A stretch of 64,000 bases of DNA, taken from assembly GCF_013466985.1 (NCBI RefSeq), contig NZ_CP059164.1, positions 682,001 through 746,000 on the forward strand, in the 5' to 3' direction. The DNA is from Nocardioides ungokensis (lineage in GTDB: Bacteria > Actinomycetota > Actinomycetes > Propionibacteriales > Nocardioidaceae). Position numbers and translations under genes: made by a program. Position 1 is the stretch's first letter; every line of letters begins with the position of its first letter. Positions 52,424-61,430 of the stretch are shown here, piece after piece. The notes beneath the pieces were generated by a model. That model saw only the letters and a list, made by a program, of their open reading frames with translations. It did not search any database and was not told where the DNA came from.

Positions 52424-53514
52424 TCGGCCTTCCAGCCGTCGACCTCGTCGGCCTTGCGGGACGACGGTCCCGTGTAGACGGCGGACGGGCGGATCAGGCG
52501 CCCGGTGCGCTTCTGCTCCAGGATGTGCGCCGACCAGCCACCGGTGCGCGCACAGGTGAACATCGACGTGAACATGTTGGCCGGCACCTCGGCGAAGTCG
52601 AGCACGATGGCGGCCCAGAACTCCACATTGGTCTCGAGCACGCGGTCGGGCCGGCGTTCGCGCAGCTCCTTGAGCGCGGCCTTCTCGAGCGCCTCGGCGA
52701 CCTCGTAGCGCGGTGCGTCGAGCTCGCGGGCGGTACGCCGCAGCACCCGCGCCCGCGGGTCCTCGGCGCGGTAGACGCGGTGGCCGAAGCCCATCAGCCG
52801 CTCGCCGGAGTCGAGCAGGCCCTTGACGTAGCCGGCGGCGTCGCCGGACTTCTCGACCTCCTCGATCATGCCGAGCACGCGGGAGGGCGCCCCGCCGTGC
52901 AGCGGGCCGCTCATCGCCCCGATCGCTCCGGAGAAGGCGGCGGCGACGTCGGCGCCGGTGCTGGTGATGACGCGCGCGGTGAACGTCGAGGCGTTCATGC
53001 CGTGCTCGGCGGCCGAGGACCAGTAGGCGTCGATGGCCTTGACGTGCTTGGGGTCGGCCTCGCCCTTCCAGCGGATCATGAACCGCTCGGCCAGGGTGCG
53101 GCCCTTGTCGACCTCGGTCTGCGGGACCACGGGCATGTTCAACCCGCGTGCGGACTGGGCGGCGTAGGACAGCACCATGACGGCGACCCGGCCCAGGTCC
53201 GTGCGGGCCTGCTCGTCGGAGATGTCGTAGGTCTGGCCGAAGCCGAACGCCGGGGCGAGCATCGCGACGGCCGCCTGCACGTCGACGCGCACGTCGCCGG
53301 TGTGCACGGGCAGGTTGTACGGCTCGGCGGGCGCCAGCCCGGGGTCGTAGCTGCCGTCGATGAGCAGGCCCCAGATGTTCTCGAAGGGCACCCGCCCGAC
53401 GATCTCCTCGATGTCGACGCCGCGGTAGCGGAGGGCCGACCCCTCCTTGTCGGGTTCGGCGATCTCGGTCTCGAACGCAACGACACCTTCGAGTCCGTGG
53501 TGTACCTCTGTCAT
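52408..53514 (-). CDS. Citrate synthase (CitA/citrate synthase 2 type)
   Basis: Condenses oxaloacetate with acetyl-CoA to give citrate. 368 residues from ATG 53514 ([20 protein letters not shown]). Active-site regions: [39 protein letters not shown] (His and Arg), and [20 protein letters not shown] with the catalytic Asp-region, then [12 protein letters not shown]. The length fits the short type II CitA of actinobacteria; 2-methylcitrate synthase is an alternative. Divergent from pdxH across a 181-base gap. Confidence 0.9.
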   Translation of the reverse strand: MTEVHHGLEGVVAFETEIAEPDKEGSALRYRGVDIEEIVGRVPFENIWGLLIDGSYDPGLAPAEPYNLPVHTGDVRVDVQAAVAMLAPAFGFGQTYDISDEQARTDLGRVAVMVLSYAAQSARGLNMPVVPQTEVDKGRTLAERFMIRWKGEADPKHVKAIDAYWSSAAEHGMNASTFTARVITSTGADVAAAFSGAIGAMSGPLHGGAPSRVLGMIEEVEKSGDAAGYVKGLLDSGERLMGFGHRVYRAEDPRARVLRRTARELDAPRYEVAEALEKAALKELRERRPDRVLETNVEFWAAIVLDFAEVPANMFTSMFTCARTGGWSAHILEQKRTGRLIRPSAVYTGPSSRKADEVDGWKAEWAQG

Positions 53515-53682
53515 GCGCTCGCGACTCCCTGTCCTGGATGTGTGGTGCTCGATGTGCGCCCAAATTGCCGGGCGTGCCGCAGGCATTGTGCACCCGTGCC
53601 GGACTCGGCGCACCTGCGCGGTCCCACGAATGGGGGAGCAGCACGGGGGAGCAGCGGGGAAGCGGCCCGGGGGAGCAGCGCC

Positions 53683-53688
53683 TAGGGT
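53683..53688 (+). promoter_or_regulatory. -10 element of leaderless pdxH promoter
   Basis: TAGGGT ends 7 bases before the pdxH ATG at 53696. Confidence 0.45.
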
Positions 53689-53695
53689 CGGGGCC

Positions 53696-54355
53696 ATGGC
53701 CACTGTGGACGGAACCGGACGGATGGACCTGACCTCGCTGCGCGCGGAGTACACCCGCGCGGGGCTCACCGAGGACGACCTCGCCCCGGATCCCTTCGCG
53801 ATGTTCGACCGGTGGATGCAGGAGGCGGTCGACGCGGAGCTCTACGAGCCCAACGCGATGGTGGTGGCGACCGTCGGCCCCGACTTCCAGCCCTCCTCGC
53901 GGATGGTGCTGCTCAAGGGCGTCGACGAGCGGGGGTTCGTCTTCTTCACCAACACCGGCTCCCGCAAGGGCCAGGAGTTGGCAGGCAACCCCCGCTGTGC
54001 GCTGCTCTTCCCCTGGCACCCGTTGGAGCGTCAGGTGCGCGTGGACGGCGTGGCCGCACCCCTCGACCAGGCCGCCGTGGCCGACTACTTCGCCCGGCGC
54101 CCACGCGCCTCCCGGCTCGGGGCCTGGGCCTCGCACCAGTCCCGCGTCGTGAGTGGTCGCGACGAGCTGAGCCTGGCGTACGCCGAGGTCGAGGCGCGCT
54201 TCACCGACGAGGTCCCGGTCCCCGAGGAGTGGGGCGGCTACCGGGTCCACGCCGAGGCGATCGAGTTCTGGCAGGGCCGGCCGGGCCGGATGCACGACCG
54301 GCTGGTCTACAGGCGCACCGGCGCCGGCTGGTCGACCGAACGTCTCGCGCCGTAG
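53696..54355 (+). CDS. pdxH: Pyridoxine/pyridoxamine 5'-phosphate oxidase
   Basis: FMN enzyme that makes pyridoxal phosphate from PNP or PMP. 219 residues, normal. Conserved: [20 protein letters not shown] (FMN site), [49 protein letters not shown], and the C-terminal [16 protein letters not shown] then RLAP. ATG 53696 follows a leaderless -10. Followed by the tetR operator region. Confidence 0.94.
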   Translation: MATVDGTGRMDLTSLRAEYTRAGLTEDDLAPDPFAMFDRWMQEAVDAELYEPNAMVVATVGPDFQPSSRMVLLKGVDERGFVFFTNTGSRKGQELAGNPRCALLFPWHPLERQVRVDGVAAPLDQAAVADYFARRPRASRLGAWASHQSRVVSGRDELSLAYAEVEARFTDEVPVPEEWGGYRVHAEAIEFWQGRPGRMHDRLVYRRTGAGWSTERLAP

Positions 54356-54381
54356 GGCCACCGACTTCTCGAAAACCGCTT

Positions 54382-54401
54382 GTGAGTGAGCGCTCACTCA
54401 C
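54382..54401. promoter_or_regulatory. Perfect 20-bp palindromic operator for the TetR regulator
   Basis: GTGAGTGAGCGCTCACTCAC, fully symmetric, immediately upstream of the -10 TACGCT. Binding here would block RNA polymerase, so the regulator most likely represses its own operon. Confidence 0.8.
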
Positions 54402-54402
54402 T

Positions 54403-54408
54403 TACGCT
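54403..54408 (+). promoter_or_regulatory. -10 element of leaderless tetR-ABC operon
   Basis: TACGCT ends 6 bases before GTG 54415; the -35 region is occupied by the palindrome. Confidence 0.5.
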
Positions 54409-54414
54409 TGCCGG

Positions 54415-55095
54415 GTGACACCTCGCGCCTCCGCCATGGCTCCCGACGACCGCCGCAAGGCGATCCTCGACGTGCTCGTGCCCCTCATCGTCGAGAAGGG
54501 CGGGGACGTCAGCACCCGCGAGATCGCCCGCGCCGCCGGCATCGCCGAGGGCACGATCTTCCGGGTCTTCCCGGACAAGAAGAGCCTGATGCTGGCGGCG
54601 GCCGAGGAGGCCATCAACCCCGCGGACGGCCAGGCCGCCTTCGACGAGGCGCTGGCCGGGGTCGTCGGGCTGCGGGCGCAGGTCGTGGTCGCCACCGAGC
54701 GGGTGCTGGACCGGATGCGGATGACGATGTCGGTGATGATGGCCGTCCGTCAGCACCTGATGGGCCTCCACGACGACCACGACCACGACGAGCACGAGAA
54801 CGAGAAGGAACGGCAGGGTCCCCACGGCGAGGGGGAGCGACCCGGGCACGGCGGCAAGCCGGCGTTCGGCCCGCCGCCGTTCGTCATCAAGGCGCAGGAG
54901 GACCTGCACCGCCGGCTCACCGGCCTCTTCGAGCCCCACCGCGACGAGCTCGCCGTCGAGCCGTCCGTCGCCGCCATCGCGCTGCGCTCCCTGATCTTCG
55001 GGGCCAGCCGCCCGGAGCTCGGGATGGCCGCGGCTCTCACACCTGACCAGATCGCGAACCTGCTGCTCGACGGCGTTCGCAGGAGGGACTCCTGA
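54415..55095 (+). CDS. TetR family repressor with His/Asp-rich insertion
   Basis: 226 residues. N-terminal TetR DNA-binding domain (about 12-60: [20 protein letters not shown] and [10 protein letters not shown]). The ligand domain contains an unusual segment at about 119-150 dense in His, Asp and Glu ([20 protein letters not shown] and on), which could bind metal ions. It controls the two ABC genes that follow: its stop overlaps the next ATG (TGATG), and the palindrome upstream is its likely operator. The ligand is unknown; a metal or an exported drug are both possible. Confidence 0.88.
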   Translation: MTPRASAMAPDDRRKAILDVLVPLIVEKGGDVSTREIARAAGIAEGTIFRVFPDKKSLMLAAAEEAINPADGQAAFDEALAGVVGLRAQVVVATERVLDRMRMTMSVMMAVRQHLMGLHDDHDHDEHENEKERQGPHGEGERPGHGGKPAFGPPPFVIKAQEDLHRRLTGLFEPHRDELAVEPSVAAIALRSLIFGASRPELGMAAALTPDQIANLLLDGVRRRDS

Positions 55096-56831
55096 TGCTG
55101 CTCCGACTCCTTCGCACCAACCTCCGCCCCTACCGCGCCTGGCTGGCCGCGGTCGTGGTGCTCCAGTTCGTCGGCGTGGTCGCGATGCTCTACCTGCCGA
55201 CCCTGAATGCCGACATCATCGACAACGGCGTCGCCACCGGCGACACGGGCTACATCGTCCACACCGGCATGGTGATGCTCGCCGTGTCGCTGGTGCAGAT
55301 CGTCTGCTCGGTCGCGGCGGTCTGGTTCGGCGCGCGTACGGCGATGGGCTTCGGCCGCGACGTCCGTACGGCGCTCTTCCACCGCGTCGGCAGCTTCTCC
55401 CAGCGGGAGATGCAGCACTTCGGTGCGCCCTCGCTCATCACCCGCGGCACCAACGACGTCCAGCAGGTGCAGATGCTGGTCCTGATGGCCTGCACGATCG
55501 CGATCTCCTCGCCGATCATGATGGTCGGCGGCGTGATCATGGCGCTGCGCGAGGACATGGGCCTCGGCTGGATCCTGGCGGTCGTGGTGCCGGCGCTGTT
55601 CCTCAGCGTCGGGCTGGTGGTCAGCCGGATGGTGCCGAGCTTCCGCCTGATGCAGGCCCGCATCGACGAGGTCAACCGGGTGCTGCGCGAGCAGATCACC
55701 GGCATCCGCGTGGTCCGCGCGTTCGTCCGCGAGCCCCACGAGACCGAGCGCTTCGCGACCGCCAACGGCGACCTCACCGCGGTGGCGGTGCGGGCCGGTC
55801 GCTGGATGGCGACGATGTTCCCGCTCGTGATGCTCGTCGTGAACGTCTCGAGCGTCGCCGTCATCTGGTTCGGCGGCCACCGCGTCGACAACGGGCAGAT
55901 GCAGGTCGGTGCGCTGACCGCGTTCCTGTCCTACCTGATGCAGATCCTGATGTCGGTGATGATGGCGACCTTCATGCTGATGATGGTGCCGCGCTCCTCG
56001 GTGTGCGGCGACCGCATCATCGAGGTCTTCGACACCGACACCTCGGTCGTCCCGCACGCCGAGCCGGTCACACCGGACACCACCAAGCGCGGCTGGCTCG
56101 ACCTCGACGGCGTCGTCTTCTCCTATCCCGGCGCCGAGTCGCCGGTGCTCTGCGACGTCTCCTTCGAGGCCCGTCCCGGCCAGACGATCGCCGTCATCGG
56201 CTCCACCGGGGCCGGCAAGTCCACCCTGGTCAACCTGGTGCCGCGGCTCTTCGACGTCACGTCCGGCAGCGTCTCGGTCGCGGGGGTCGACGTACGCCGT
56301 CTCGACCCCGACACGCTCTGGGCGCAGATCGGACTGGTGCCCCAACGGGCCTACCTCTTCAGCGGGACCATCGCGAGCAACCTCCGCCACGGGAAGGCGG
56401 AGGCGACCGACGACGAGATCTGGGAGGCGCTGCGGACCGCCCAGGCTGCCGACTTCGTGGCGGCCCTGCCGGAGGGCATCGAGGCGCCCGTCGCCCAGGG
56501 CGGCACCAACTTCTCCGGCGGACAGCGGCAGCGACTGGCGATCGCCCGCGCCCTGGTCCGCAAGCCGGGGATCTACCTCTTCGACGACTCCTTCTCGGCC
56601 CTCGACCTGGCCACCGACTCCCGGCTCCGAGCGGCGCTCAAGCCGGTCACGACCGACGCGACCGTCGTGATCGTCGCCCAGCGGGTGTCCACGATCATCG
56701 ACGCCGACGTGATCCTCGTGCTCGAGGACGGGATGGTCGTGGGCCGTGGCACCCACGACGAGCTGCTGGAGAGCTGCGAGACCTACCGGGAGATCGTCAC
56801 GTCCCAGCTGAGCAGCGAGGAAGCCGCATGA
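55095..56831 (+). CDS. ABC exporter half-transporter, degenerate-site subunit
   Basis: 578 residues: six-span type I exporter domain, then an ATPase domain. Walker [10 protein letters not shown] from 369, signature FSGGQ at 473-477 (canonical), Walker [12 protein letters not shown] with Asp498 where the catalytic Glu should be. This is the pattern of the first subunit in heterodimeric multidrug exporters, whose own site does not hydrolyse ATP. The coupled second gene has the matching features. Drug, lipid or peptide substrates are all possible. ATG overlaps the tetR stop. Confidence 0.9.
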   Translation: MLLRLLRTNLRPYRAWLAAVVVLQFVGVVAMLYLPTLNADIIDNGVATGDTGYIVHTGMVMLAVSLVQIVCSVAAVWFGARTAMGFGRDVRTALFHRVGSFSQREMQHFGAPSLITRGTNDVQQVQMLVLMACTIAISSPIMMVGGVIMALREDMGLGWILAVVVPALFLSVGLVVSRMVPSFRLMQARIDEVNRVLREQITGIRVVRAFVREPHETERFATANGDLTAVAVRAGRWMATMFPLVMLVVNVSSVAVIWFGGHRVDNGQMQVGALTAFLSYLMQILMSVMMATFMLMMVPRSSVCGDRIIEVFDTDTSVVPHAEPVTPDTTKRGWLDLDGVVFSYPGAESPVLCDVSFEARPGQTIAVIGSTGAGKSTLVNLVPRLFDVTSGSVSVAGVDVRRLDPDTLWAQIGLVPQRAYLFSGTIASNLRHGKAEATDDEIWEALRTAQAADFVAALPEGIEAPVAQGGTNFSGGQRQRLAIARALVRKPGIYLFDDSFSALDLATDSRLRAALKPVTTDATVVIVAQRVSTIIDADVILVLEDGMVVGRGTHDELLESCETYREIVTSQLSSEEAA

Positions 56832-58837
56832 GCACCGAGACGGCACCGGTCACCGCACCGGAGAGCAAGGGCGGCTCCAAGGGTCGTGCCCTGGAAGCGA
56901 CCGAGCGGATCCAGGCTGGGCCCGGCCCGGGTCGCGGCCCGATGGGCGGCGGGATGGTCGGCCAGAAGGCGATGACCTTCGGGCCGTCCGCGCGCCGGCT
57001 GGTCTCGCAGATGCGGCCGGACCGCGGCAAGGCGATCGCGGTCGTCCTGCTCGGCGTCGTGAGCGTCACCCTGATGTCGATCGGTCCCCGGATCCTCGGC
57101 AAGGCCACGGACCTGGTCTTCTCCGGCCTCTTCAGCTCGAAGCTGCCTGCCGGCACCACGCAGGCCGAGGCCGTGCAGGGCCTGCGCGACCGAGGTCAGG
57201 ACAAGCTCGCCGACATGCTCGCGTCGATGGACCACATCGTCCCGGGCCAGGGCGTCGACTTCACGGCCGTGCGCAACGTGCTGCTCCTCGTGCTCGCCGT
57301 CTACGCCGCGGCCGCCCTGCTCGGCTGGCTGCAGGGCTTCGTGCTCAACACCGTCGTGCAGAACACCGTCTACCGGATGCGCGAGGACGTCGAGGCCAAG
57401 ATCAACCGGCTGCCGCTGGGCTACTTCGACCGCTCCCCGCGCGGCGAGCTGCTGAGCCGCGTCACCAACGACATCGACAACGTCAGCCAGACGCTGCAGC
57501 AGACCATGAGCCAGCTGATGACCTCGCTGATGACCGTGATCGCGGTGCTGGCGATGATGCTGTGGATCTCCCCGCTGCTGGCGCTGATCGCGTTGGTCTC
57601 CGTCCCGGTCTCGCTGCTGGTGACCCGGGCGATCATGAAGCGCTCGCAGGGCATGTTCGTCGCCCAGTGGCGCCGTACCGGACGCCTGAACGCTCACATC
57701 GAGGAGACCTTCTCCGGCCACGCCCTGGTCAAGGTCTTCGGCCGCCAGCACGAGGTCGAGGAGACCTTCGCGGAGGAGAACGACGAGCTCTACAGGGTCA
57801 GCTTCGGGGCGCAGTTCGTCTCCGGGCTGATCATGCCGTCGATGATGTTCATCGGGAACCTCAACTACGTGGTGATCGCCGTGATCGGCGGGCTGCGCGT
57901 GGCGAGCGGATCGCTGTCGCTCGGTGACGTGCAGGCCTTCATCCAGTACACCCGACAGTTCACCCAGCCGCTGACCACGGTCGCGTCGATGATGAACCTC
58001 CTCCAGTCCGGCGTGGCCTCCGCCGAGCGCGTCTTCGAGCTGCTCGACGCCGACGAGGAGCCGACCGACGCGCCCGCCACGCCCAACCCGGCCGTGCGGC
58101 GCGGCGAGGTCGCCTTCGAGGACGTGGCGTTCCGGTACGACGACGACCAGCCACTCATCGACGGCCTGTCCCTGGTGGCCAGCCCCGGCCAGACCGTGGC
58201 GATCGTGGGTCCCACCGGTGCCGGCAAGACCACGTTGGTCAACCTCGTGATGCGCTTCTACGACGTCGATGCAGGCCGGATCACCCTGGACGGGGTCGAC
58301 ATCACCGCGATGCCGCGCTCCGCCCTGCGCGGCCAGATCGGCATGGTCCTCCAGGACACCTGGCTCTTCGAGGGCACGATCCGCGACAACATCGCCTACG
58401 GCCGCCCCGACGCCACCGAGGAGGAGATCGTCGAGGCCGCCCGGGCGACGTTCGTGGACCGCTTCGTGCACTCCCTGCCCGACGGCTACGACACCGTGAT
58501 CGACGAGGAGGGCAGCAACCTGAGCGCGGGGGAGCGCCAGCTGGTGACGATCGCGCGGGCGTTCCTCACCGACCCGGCGCTGCTGATCCTCGACGAGGCC
58601 ACCAGCTCGGTCGACACGCGCACCGAGCTGCTGCTCCAGCACGCCATGGCTGCGCTGCGCACCGACCGCACCAGCTTCGTCATCGCGCACCGCCTCAGCA
58701 CGATCCGCGACGCCGACCTGATCCTGGTGATGGAGGGCGGCGCCATTGTGGAGCAGGGCACGCACGACGAGCTGGTCGGGGCCGACGGCCCGTACGCCCG
58801 GCTCTACAACGCACAGTTCGCCCAGGCGGTCGCCTGA
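56828..58837 (+). CDS. ABC exporter half-transporter, catalytic subunit
   Basis: 669 residues. A Gly/Pro-rich N-terminal extension (about 1-55), exporter membrane domain with a large extracytoplasmic loop between spans 1 and 2 (about 95-140), and the ATPase. Walker [10 protein letters not shown] at 461-469, Walker [11 protein letters not shown] with catalytic Glu590, and signature LSAGE at 565-569 instead of LSGGQ. The altered signature belongs to the degenerate site formed with the partner's Asp498. ATGA overlap with the first ABC gene indicates equal translation. Confidence 0.92.
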   Translation: MSTETAPVTAPESKGGSKGRALEATERIQAGPGPGRGPMGGGMVGQKAMTFGPSARRLVSQMRPDRGKAIAVVLLGVVSVTLMSIGPRILGKATDLVFSGLFSSKLPAGTTQAEAVQGLRDRGQDKLADMLASMDHIVPGQGVDFTAVRNVLLLVLAVYAAAALLGWLQGFVLNTVVQNTVYRMREDVEAKINRLPLGYFDRSPRGELLSRVTNDIDNVSQTLQQTMSQLMTSLMTVIAVLAMMLWISPLLALIALVSVPVSLLVTRAIMKRSQGMFVAQWRRTGRLNAHIEETFSGHALVKVFGRQHEVEETFAEENDELYRVSFGAQFVSGLIMPSMMFIGNLNYVVIAVIGGLRVASGSLSLGDVQAFIQYTRQFTQPLTTVASMMNLLQSGVASAERVFELLDADEEPTDAPATPNPAVRRGEVAFEDVAFRYDDDQPLIDGLSLVASPGQTVAIVGPTGAGKTTLVNLVMRFYDVDAGRITLDGVDITAMPRSALRGQIGMVLQDTWLFEGTIRDNIAYGRPDATEEEIVEAARATFVDRFVHSLPDGYDTVIDEEGSNLSAGERQLVTIARAFLTDPALLILDEATSSVDTRTELLLQHAMAALRTDRTSFVIAHRLSTIRDADLILVMEGGAIVEQGTHDELVGADGPYARLYNAQFAQAVA

Positions 58838-58839
58838 CC

Positions 58840-58936
58840 CGTTGAGTTGGGCCGCGTTCGGCGTCGAACCGGGCCTCGTTCGGTCTGTTCGCCCGAACGA
58901 GACCCAACTCGCATCGAATCCAGGCCCAACTCAACG
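58840..58936. repeat. Nested inverted repeat after the ABC operon
   Basis: Outer perfect 14-bp arms CGTTGAGTTGGGCC (58840-58853) and GGCCCAACTCAACG (58923-58936). Inner 9-bp arms CTCGTTCGG (58875-58883) and CCGAACGAG (58893-58901). CCCAACTC also occurs at 58903-58910, allowing alternative pairing. Probably the transcription end of the ABC operon or a palindromic intergenic element; no T run. Confidence 0.7.
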
Positions 58937-58949
58937 AGTCGTAAATGTC

Positions 58950-58978
58950 TTGAAGCGCCCGAGCGCCCGGCCTACGGT
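58950..58978 (+). promoter_or_regulatory. Distal promoter P1 of the leader region
   Basis: TTGAAG (58950-58955), 17-base spacer, TACGGT (58973-58978): a near-consensus housekeeping promoter. Predicted start near 58985, only a few bases before a very strong ribosome-binding site. Confidence 0.65.
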
Positions 58979-58984
58979 GGTCGC

Positions 58985-59220
58985 ACACGGAAAGGAGGTG
59001 GTCCGAAGAATGACTTCTTATGGGACGCGTGAGGTGGCTGCCCGCTAGCAGCAACCGTCAGCGAAGTACTGCTGGCGAATCCACCGCAGCTACCCGACCC
59101 GCAGACGATCCGGTCATCACGTCCACCGGAGCGGGCCTCGATCGAGGTCCACGTCTGCGGGTCGCTGCATTTCCGTGGTCCGAGGATGCCCCCATGGGAC
59201 TCGTGGGCCGGGGGCCGGGT
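58985..59220 (+). ncRNA. Candidate attenuator leader RNA upstream of the MFS gene
   Basis: Predicted transcript with, in order: AAAGGAGGTGGTC (58991-59003), almost full complement to the 16S rRNA 3' end; a 12-codon ORF; a stem 59043-59051/59069-59077 that includes the ORF's last codon and stop; a large hairpin with perfect 12-bp arms GACCCGCAGACG (59096-59107) and CGTCTGCGGGTC (59152-59163), extended by GCAGC/GCTGC; and a GC hairpin GCCCCC/GGGGGC (59188-59215). The motif GTGGTCCGARGA...ATGGGAC-N-CGTG occurs both at the leader start and at 59175-59205. A ribosome paused on the ORF would change which stems form. Not a family I can name; could be a ribosome-mediated attenuator for the efflux gene. 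Confidence 0.55.
59010..59048 (+). CDS. 12-residue leader peptide MTSYGTREVAAR
   Basis: ATG 59010 to TAG 59048, placed after the strongest ribosome-binding site in the window (spacing about 10 from GGAGG). Peptide: MTSYGTREVAAR. The stop codon sits inside the first leader stem, the usual geometry of attenuator peptides. No amino-acid run is obvious, which argues against simple amino-acid sensing and for drug- or ribosome-stalling sensing, by inference. Confidence 0.6.
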   Translation: MTSYGTREVAAR

Positions 59221-59235
59221 GTGTCGGCCGCCACG

Positions 59236-59256
59236 TTGGTTGACGATGTCAACCAA
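59236..59256. promoter_or_regulatory. Operator-like palindrome over the -35 of the MFS promoter
   Basis: Nine-base arms TTGGTTGAC and GTCAACCAA separated by GAT, perfectly symmetric, covering the -35 TTGACG. A likely site for the MarR protein encoded two genes downstream. Confidence 0.65.
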
Positions 59257-59269
59257 AGGGGAATATAGT
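59240..59269 (+). promoter_or_regulatory. Proximal promoter P2 of the MFS-marR operon
   Basis: TTGACG (59240-59245), 18-base spacer, TATAGT (59264-59269). Start expected near 59276, about 19 bases before the first in-frame start codon. Confidence 0.65.
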
Positions 59270-59282
59270 TGCCGTTAGCAAC
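59268..59282. promoter_or_regulatory. Second operator-like palindrome at the P2 start site
   Basis: GTTGC-CGTTA-GCAAC, overlapping the end of the -10 and the transcription start. Together with the upstream palindrome it gives two repressor sites flanking P2. Confidence 0.55.
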
Positions 59283-59294
59283 CTTCTATCTCTT

Positions 59295-60902
59295 GTGAAA
59301 CGAGCATCCTTGACCACCCAGGCAGTCCCACCCGCAGCCGAGCAGTCCGGCCAGATGTCACACCGCGAGGTGCTCGAGGCCCTGAGCGGCCTCCTCCTGG
59401 CCATGTTCGTGGCGATGCTCTCCAGCACCGTCGTGACCAACGCCCTGCCCCGCATCGTCTCCGACCTCCACGGCAGCCAGACCGGCTACACGTGGGTCGT
59501 GGTCTCCACCCTGCTGGCGATGACGGCGACCACCCCGCTGTGGGGCAAGCTCGCCGACCTGTTCAGCAAGAAGCTCCTCGTGCAGAGCGCGCTGGTCATC
59601 TTCACCATCGGCTCCCTGATCGCCGCCTTCGCCCCCAACATGGAGGTGCTGATCGGCGCCCGCGTCGTGCAGGGCCTCGGCGTCGGCGGACTGACCGCCC
59701 TGGTCCAGGTCGTCATCGCCTCGATGGTGACTCCGCGCGAGCGCGGCCGCTACTCCGGCTACATCGGCGCGGTCTTCGCCCTCGCCACGGTCAGCGGCCC
59801 GCTGATCGGCGGCGTCATCGTGGACAGCGCCCTCGGCTGGCGCGGCTGCTTCTTCGTCGGCATCCCCGTCGCCGTGCTGGCCTTCGGTGTGCTGCAGAAG
59901 ACGCTGCACCTGCCGGTCGTGCGCCGCGACGTCAAGATCGACTACCTCGGGGCGAGCCTCATCGTCGCGGGCGTCTCGATCCTGCTGGTCTGGGTCTCGC
60001 TGGCCGGCAACCAGTTCGACTGGATGTCCGCCACCACGGCCGTCCTCGTGACCAGCGGCGTGCTCGTCATCGCCGCGGCGATCTACGTCGAGGCCCGCGT
60101 CGCCAGCGAGCCGATCATCCCGCTGCGCCTGTTCAAGGACCGCACGACCAGCCTCGCGACGACCGCCTCTGTGCTGGTCGGCGTGGCCATGTTCGGCTCC
60201 ACCGTCTACCTCAGCGAGTACTTCCAGAACGCCCGCGGCATGAGCCCGACCGAGGCCGGCCTGATGTCGATCGCCATGGTCGGCGGGCTGCTCGTCTCGA
60301 GCATCGTGACCGGTCGCATCATCACCCGCACCGGGATGTGGAAGCGCTGGCTGGTCGGGGGCATGGTCTTCGTGGTCGTCGGCCTGGCCCTGCTCGGCAC
60401 GATCGACGCGACCACGCCCCTGGTCGTCGTCGGCGCCTTCATGGCGGTCCTTGGGCTCGGCCTGGGCGCCACGATGCAGAACCTCGTGCTCGCCGTGCAG
60501 AACAACACCGCGCAGGCCGACATGGGTGCCGCCAGCTCGGTCGTCGCGTTCTTCCGCTCGATGGGCGGCTCGATCGGCGTCTCGGCGCTCGGTGCGGTGC
60601 TGAGCCACCAGGTCACCCAGTCGGTGACCGATGGGCTCGCCAGGATGGGCATCCAGGGCGGCCACAGCAACGGGTCGATCCCGAAGCTCGCCGAGCTGCC
60701 GGCCCCGGTCCGGGCGCTGTACGAGTCGGCGTTCGGCGAGGCCACCGGCCACATCTTCATGATCGCCATGCCGTTCGCGGCGCTCGCCCTCGTGTGCGTG
60801 CTGTTCATCCGGGAGGTGCCGCTGCGCACCACCATCGACCGGGCGGAGGAGACCGCCCCCGCCCTCGCCCCCGAGCCCGAGGTGGAGCTGAGCTCGCGAT
60901 GA
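59295..60902 (+). CDS. DHA2-family MFS multidrug efflux transporter
   Basis: 535 residues, 14 membrane spans expected. MFS marks: LLAMFVAMLSSTVVTNALPR (span 1), WVVVSTLLAMTATTPLWGKL then ADLFSKKLL (motif A region), GARVVQGLGVGGLTALVQVV (motif B), and the antiporter motif C region AVFALATVSGPLIGGVIVDS with LGWRGCFFVGIP. Such EmrB/QacA-like pumps export drugs with proton exchange. GTG 59295 is the first in-frame start after P2; TTG 59310 and ATG 59355 are possible. Overlaps marR (ATGA). Two promoters and a leader precede it. Confidence 0.92.
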   Translation: MKRASLTTQAVPPAAEQSGQMSHREVLEALSGLLLAMFVAMLSSTVVTNALPRIVSDLHGSQTGYTWVVVSTLLAMTATTPLWGKLADLFSKKLLVQSALVIFTIGSLIAAFAPNMEVLIGARVVQGLGVGGLTALVQVVIASMVTPRERGRYSGYIGAVFALATVSGPLIGGVIVDSALGWRGCFFVGIPVAVLAFGVLQKTLHLPVVRRDVKIDYLGASLIVAGVSILLVWVSLAGNQFDWMSATTAVLVTSGVLVIAAAIYVEARVASEPIIPLRLFKDRTTSLATTASVLVGVAMFGSTVYLSEYFQNARGMSPTEAGLMSIAMVGGLLVSSIVTGRIITRTGMWKRWLVGGMVFVVVGLALLGTIDATTPLVVVGAFMAVLGLGLGATMQNLVLAVQNNTAQADMGAASSVVAFFRSMGGSIGVSALGAVLSHQVTQSVTDGLARMGIQGGHSNGSIPKLAELPAPVRALYESAFGEATGHIFMIAMPFAALALVCVLFIREVPLRTTIDRAEETAPALAPEPEVELSSR

Positions 60903-61360
60903 ACGCCACCACGAAGTCGCGCCGCGCCGAGTCCCTGCGCGACCTCGAGCAGGAGGTCGGCGTGATGATCCGCCGGATCCGCCGCGTGCTGTGGGAGCGG
61001 GCCCGGGCGATCCACCCCGACCTCCAGCCGGCGTCGTACCTGATGCTCGCCTACCTCGCGGAGCACGGCGAGCTGCGGGCCTCCACGCTCGCCGACGCGC
61101 TGGTCATCGACAAGGGGGCGGTCAGTCGTCAGCTCGGCCACCTCGTCGAGCTCGGGCTGGTCGACCGGACCCCGGACCCCGCCGACGGCCGCGCGTCACT
61201 GCTCTCCGCCAGCGAGGCCGCGGTGAGCCGCATCAACGCCGTCGTCGAGGACCGCCGTCGCTGGCTCGACGAGCAGCTCGGCGACTGGACCGACGAGGAG
61301 CTGAGCGACTTCGCCCAGGTCCTCGGGCGCTACAACGCCGCGCTGGACGAGCGCGCCTGA
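60899..61360 (+). CDS. MarR family transcriptional regulator
   Basis: 153 residues. Winged helix with PASYLMLAYLAEHGELRAST, LADALVIDKGAVSRQLGHLV, LGLVDRTPDPADGRASLL, the MarR fold, with dimerisation helices at both ends. ATG overlaps the MFS stop, so it is produced with the pump and most likely represses it by binding the P2 palindromes. Ligand unknown; pumped drugs are the usual inducers. Followed by a bidirectional terminator. Confidence 0.9.
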   Translation: MNATTKSRRAESLRDLEQEVGVMIRRIRRVLWERARAIHPDLQPASYLMLAYLAEHGELRASTLADALVIDKGAVSRQLGHLVELGLVDRTPDPADGRASLLSASEAAVSRINAVVEDRRRWLDEQLGDWTDEELSDFAQVLGRYNAALDERA

Positions 61361-61370
61361 CCCGGACACG

Positions 61371-61414
61371 ACGAGGCGGAGGCCCGCACCCGAGGGTGCG
61401 GGCCTCCGCCTCGT
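61371..61414. terminator. Bidirectional terminator between marR and the GH13 gene
   Basis: Arms ACGAGGCGGAGGCCCGCACC and its exact complement (plus one further base pair) around a short GA loop. The convergent genes on both sides end within 20 bases of it. Confidence 0.85.
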
Positions 61415-61430
61415 CACGAATGAGTCCCCG

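Noticed and set aside
58985..59220. The MFS leader as a T-box or known metabolite riboswitch
   Set aside because: No T-box sequence or specifier loop and no riboswitch core that I recognise; the strong ribosome-binding site plus short ORF fits an attenuator better.
59020..59268. An 82-codon frame across the leader region
   Set aside because: Its start lies inside the leader peptide, it runs through both large hairpins and the P2 promoter, and the product has no recognisable fold.
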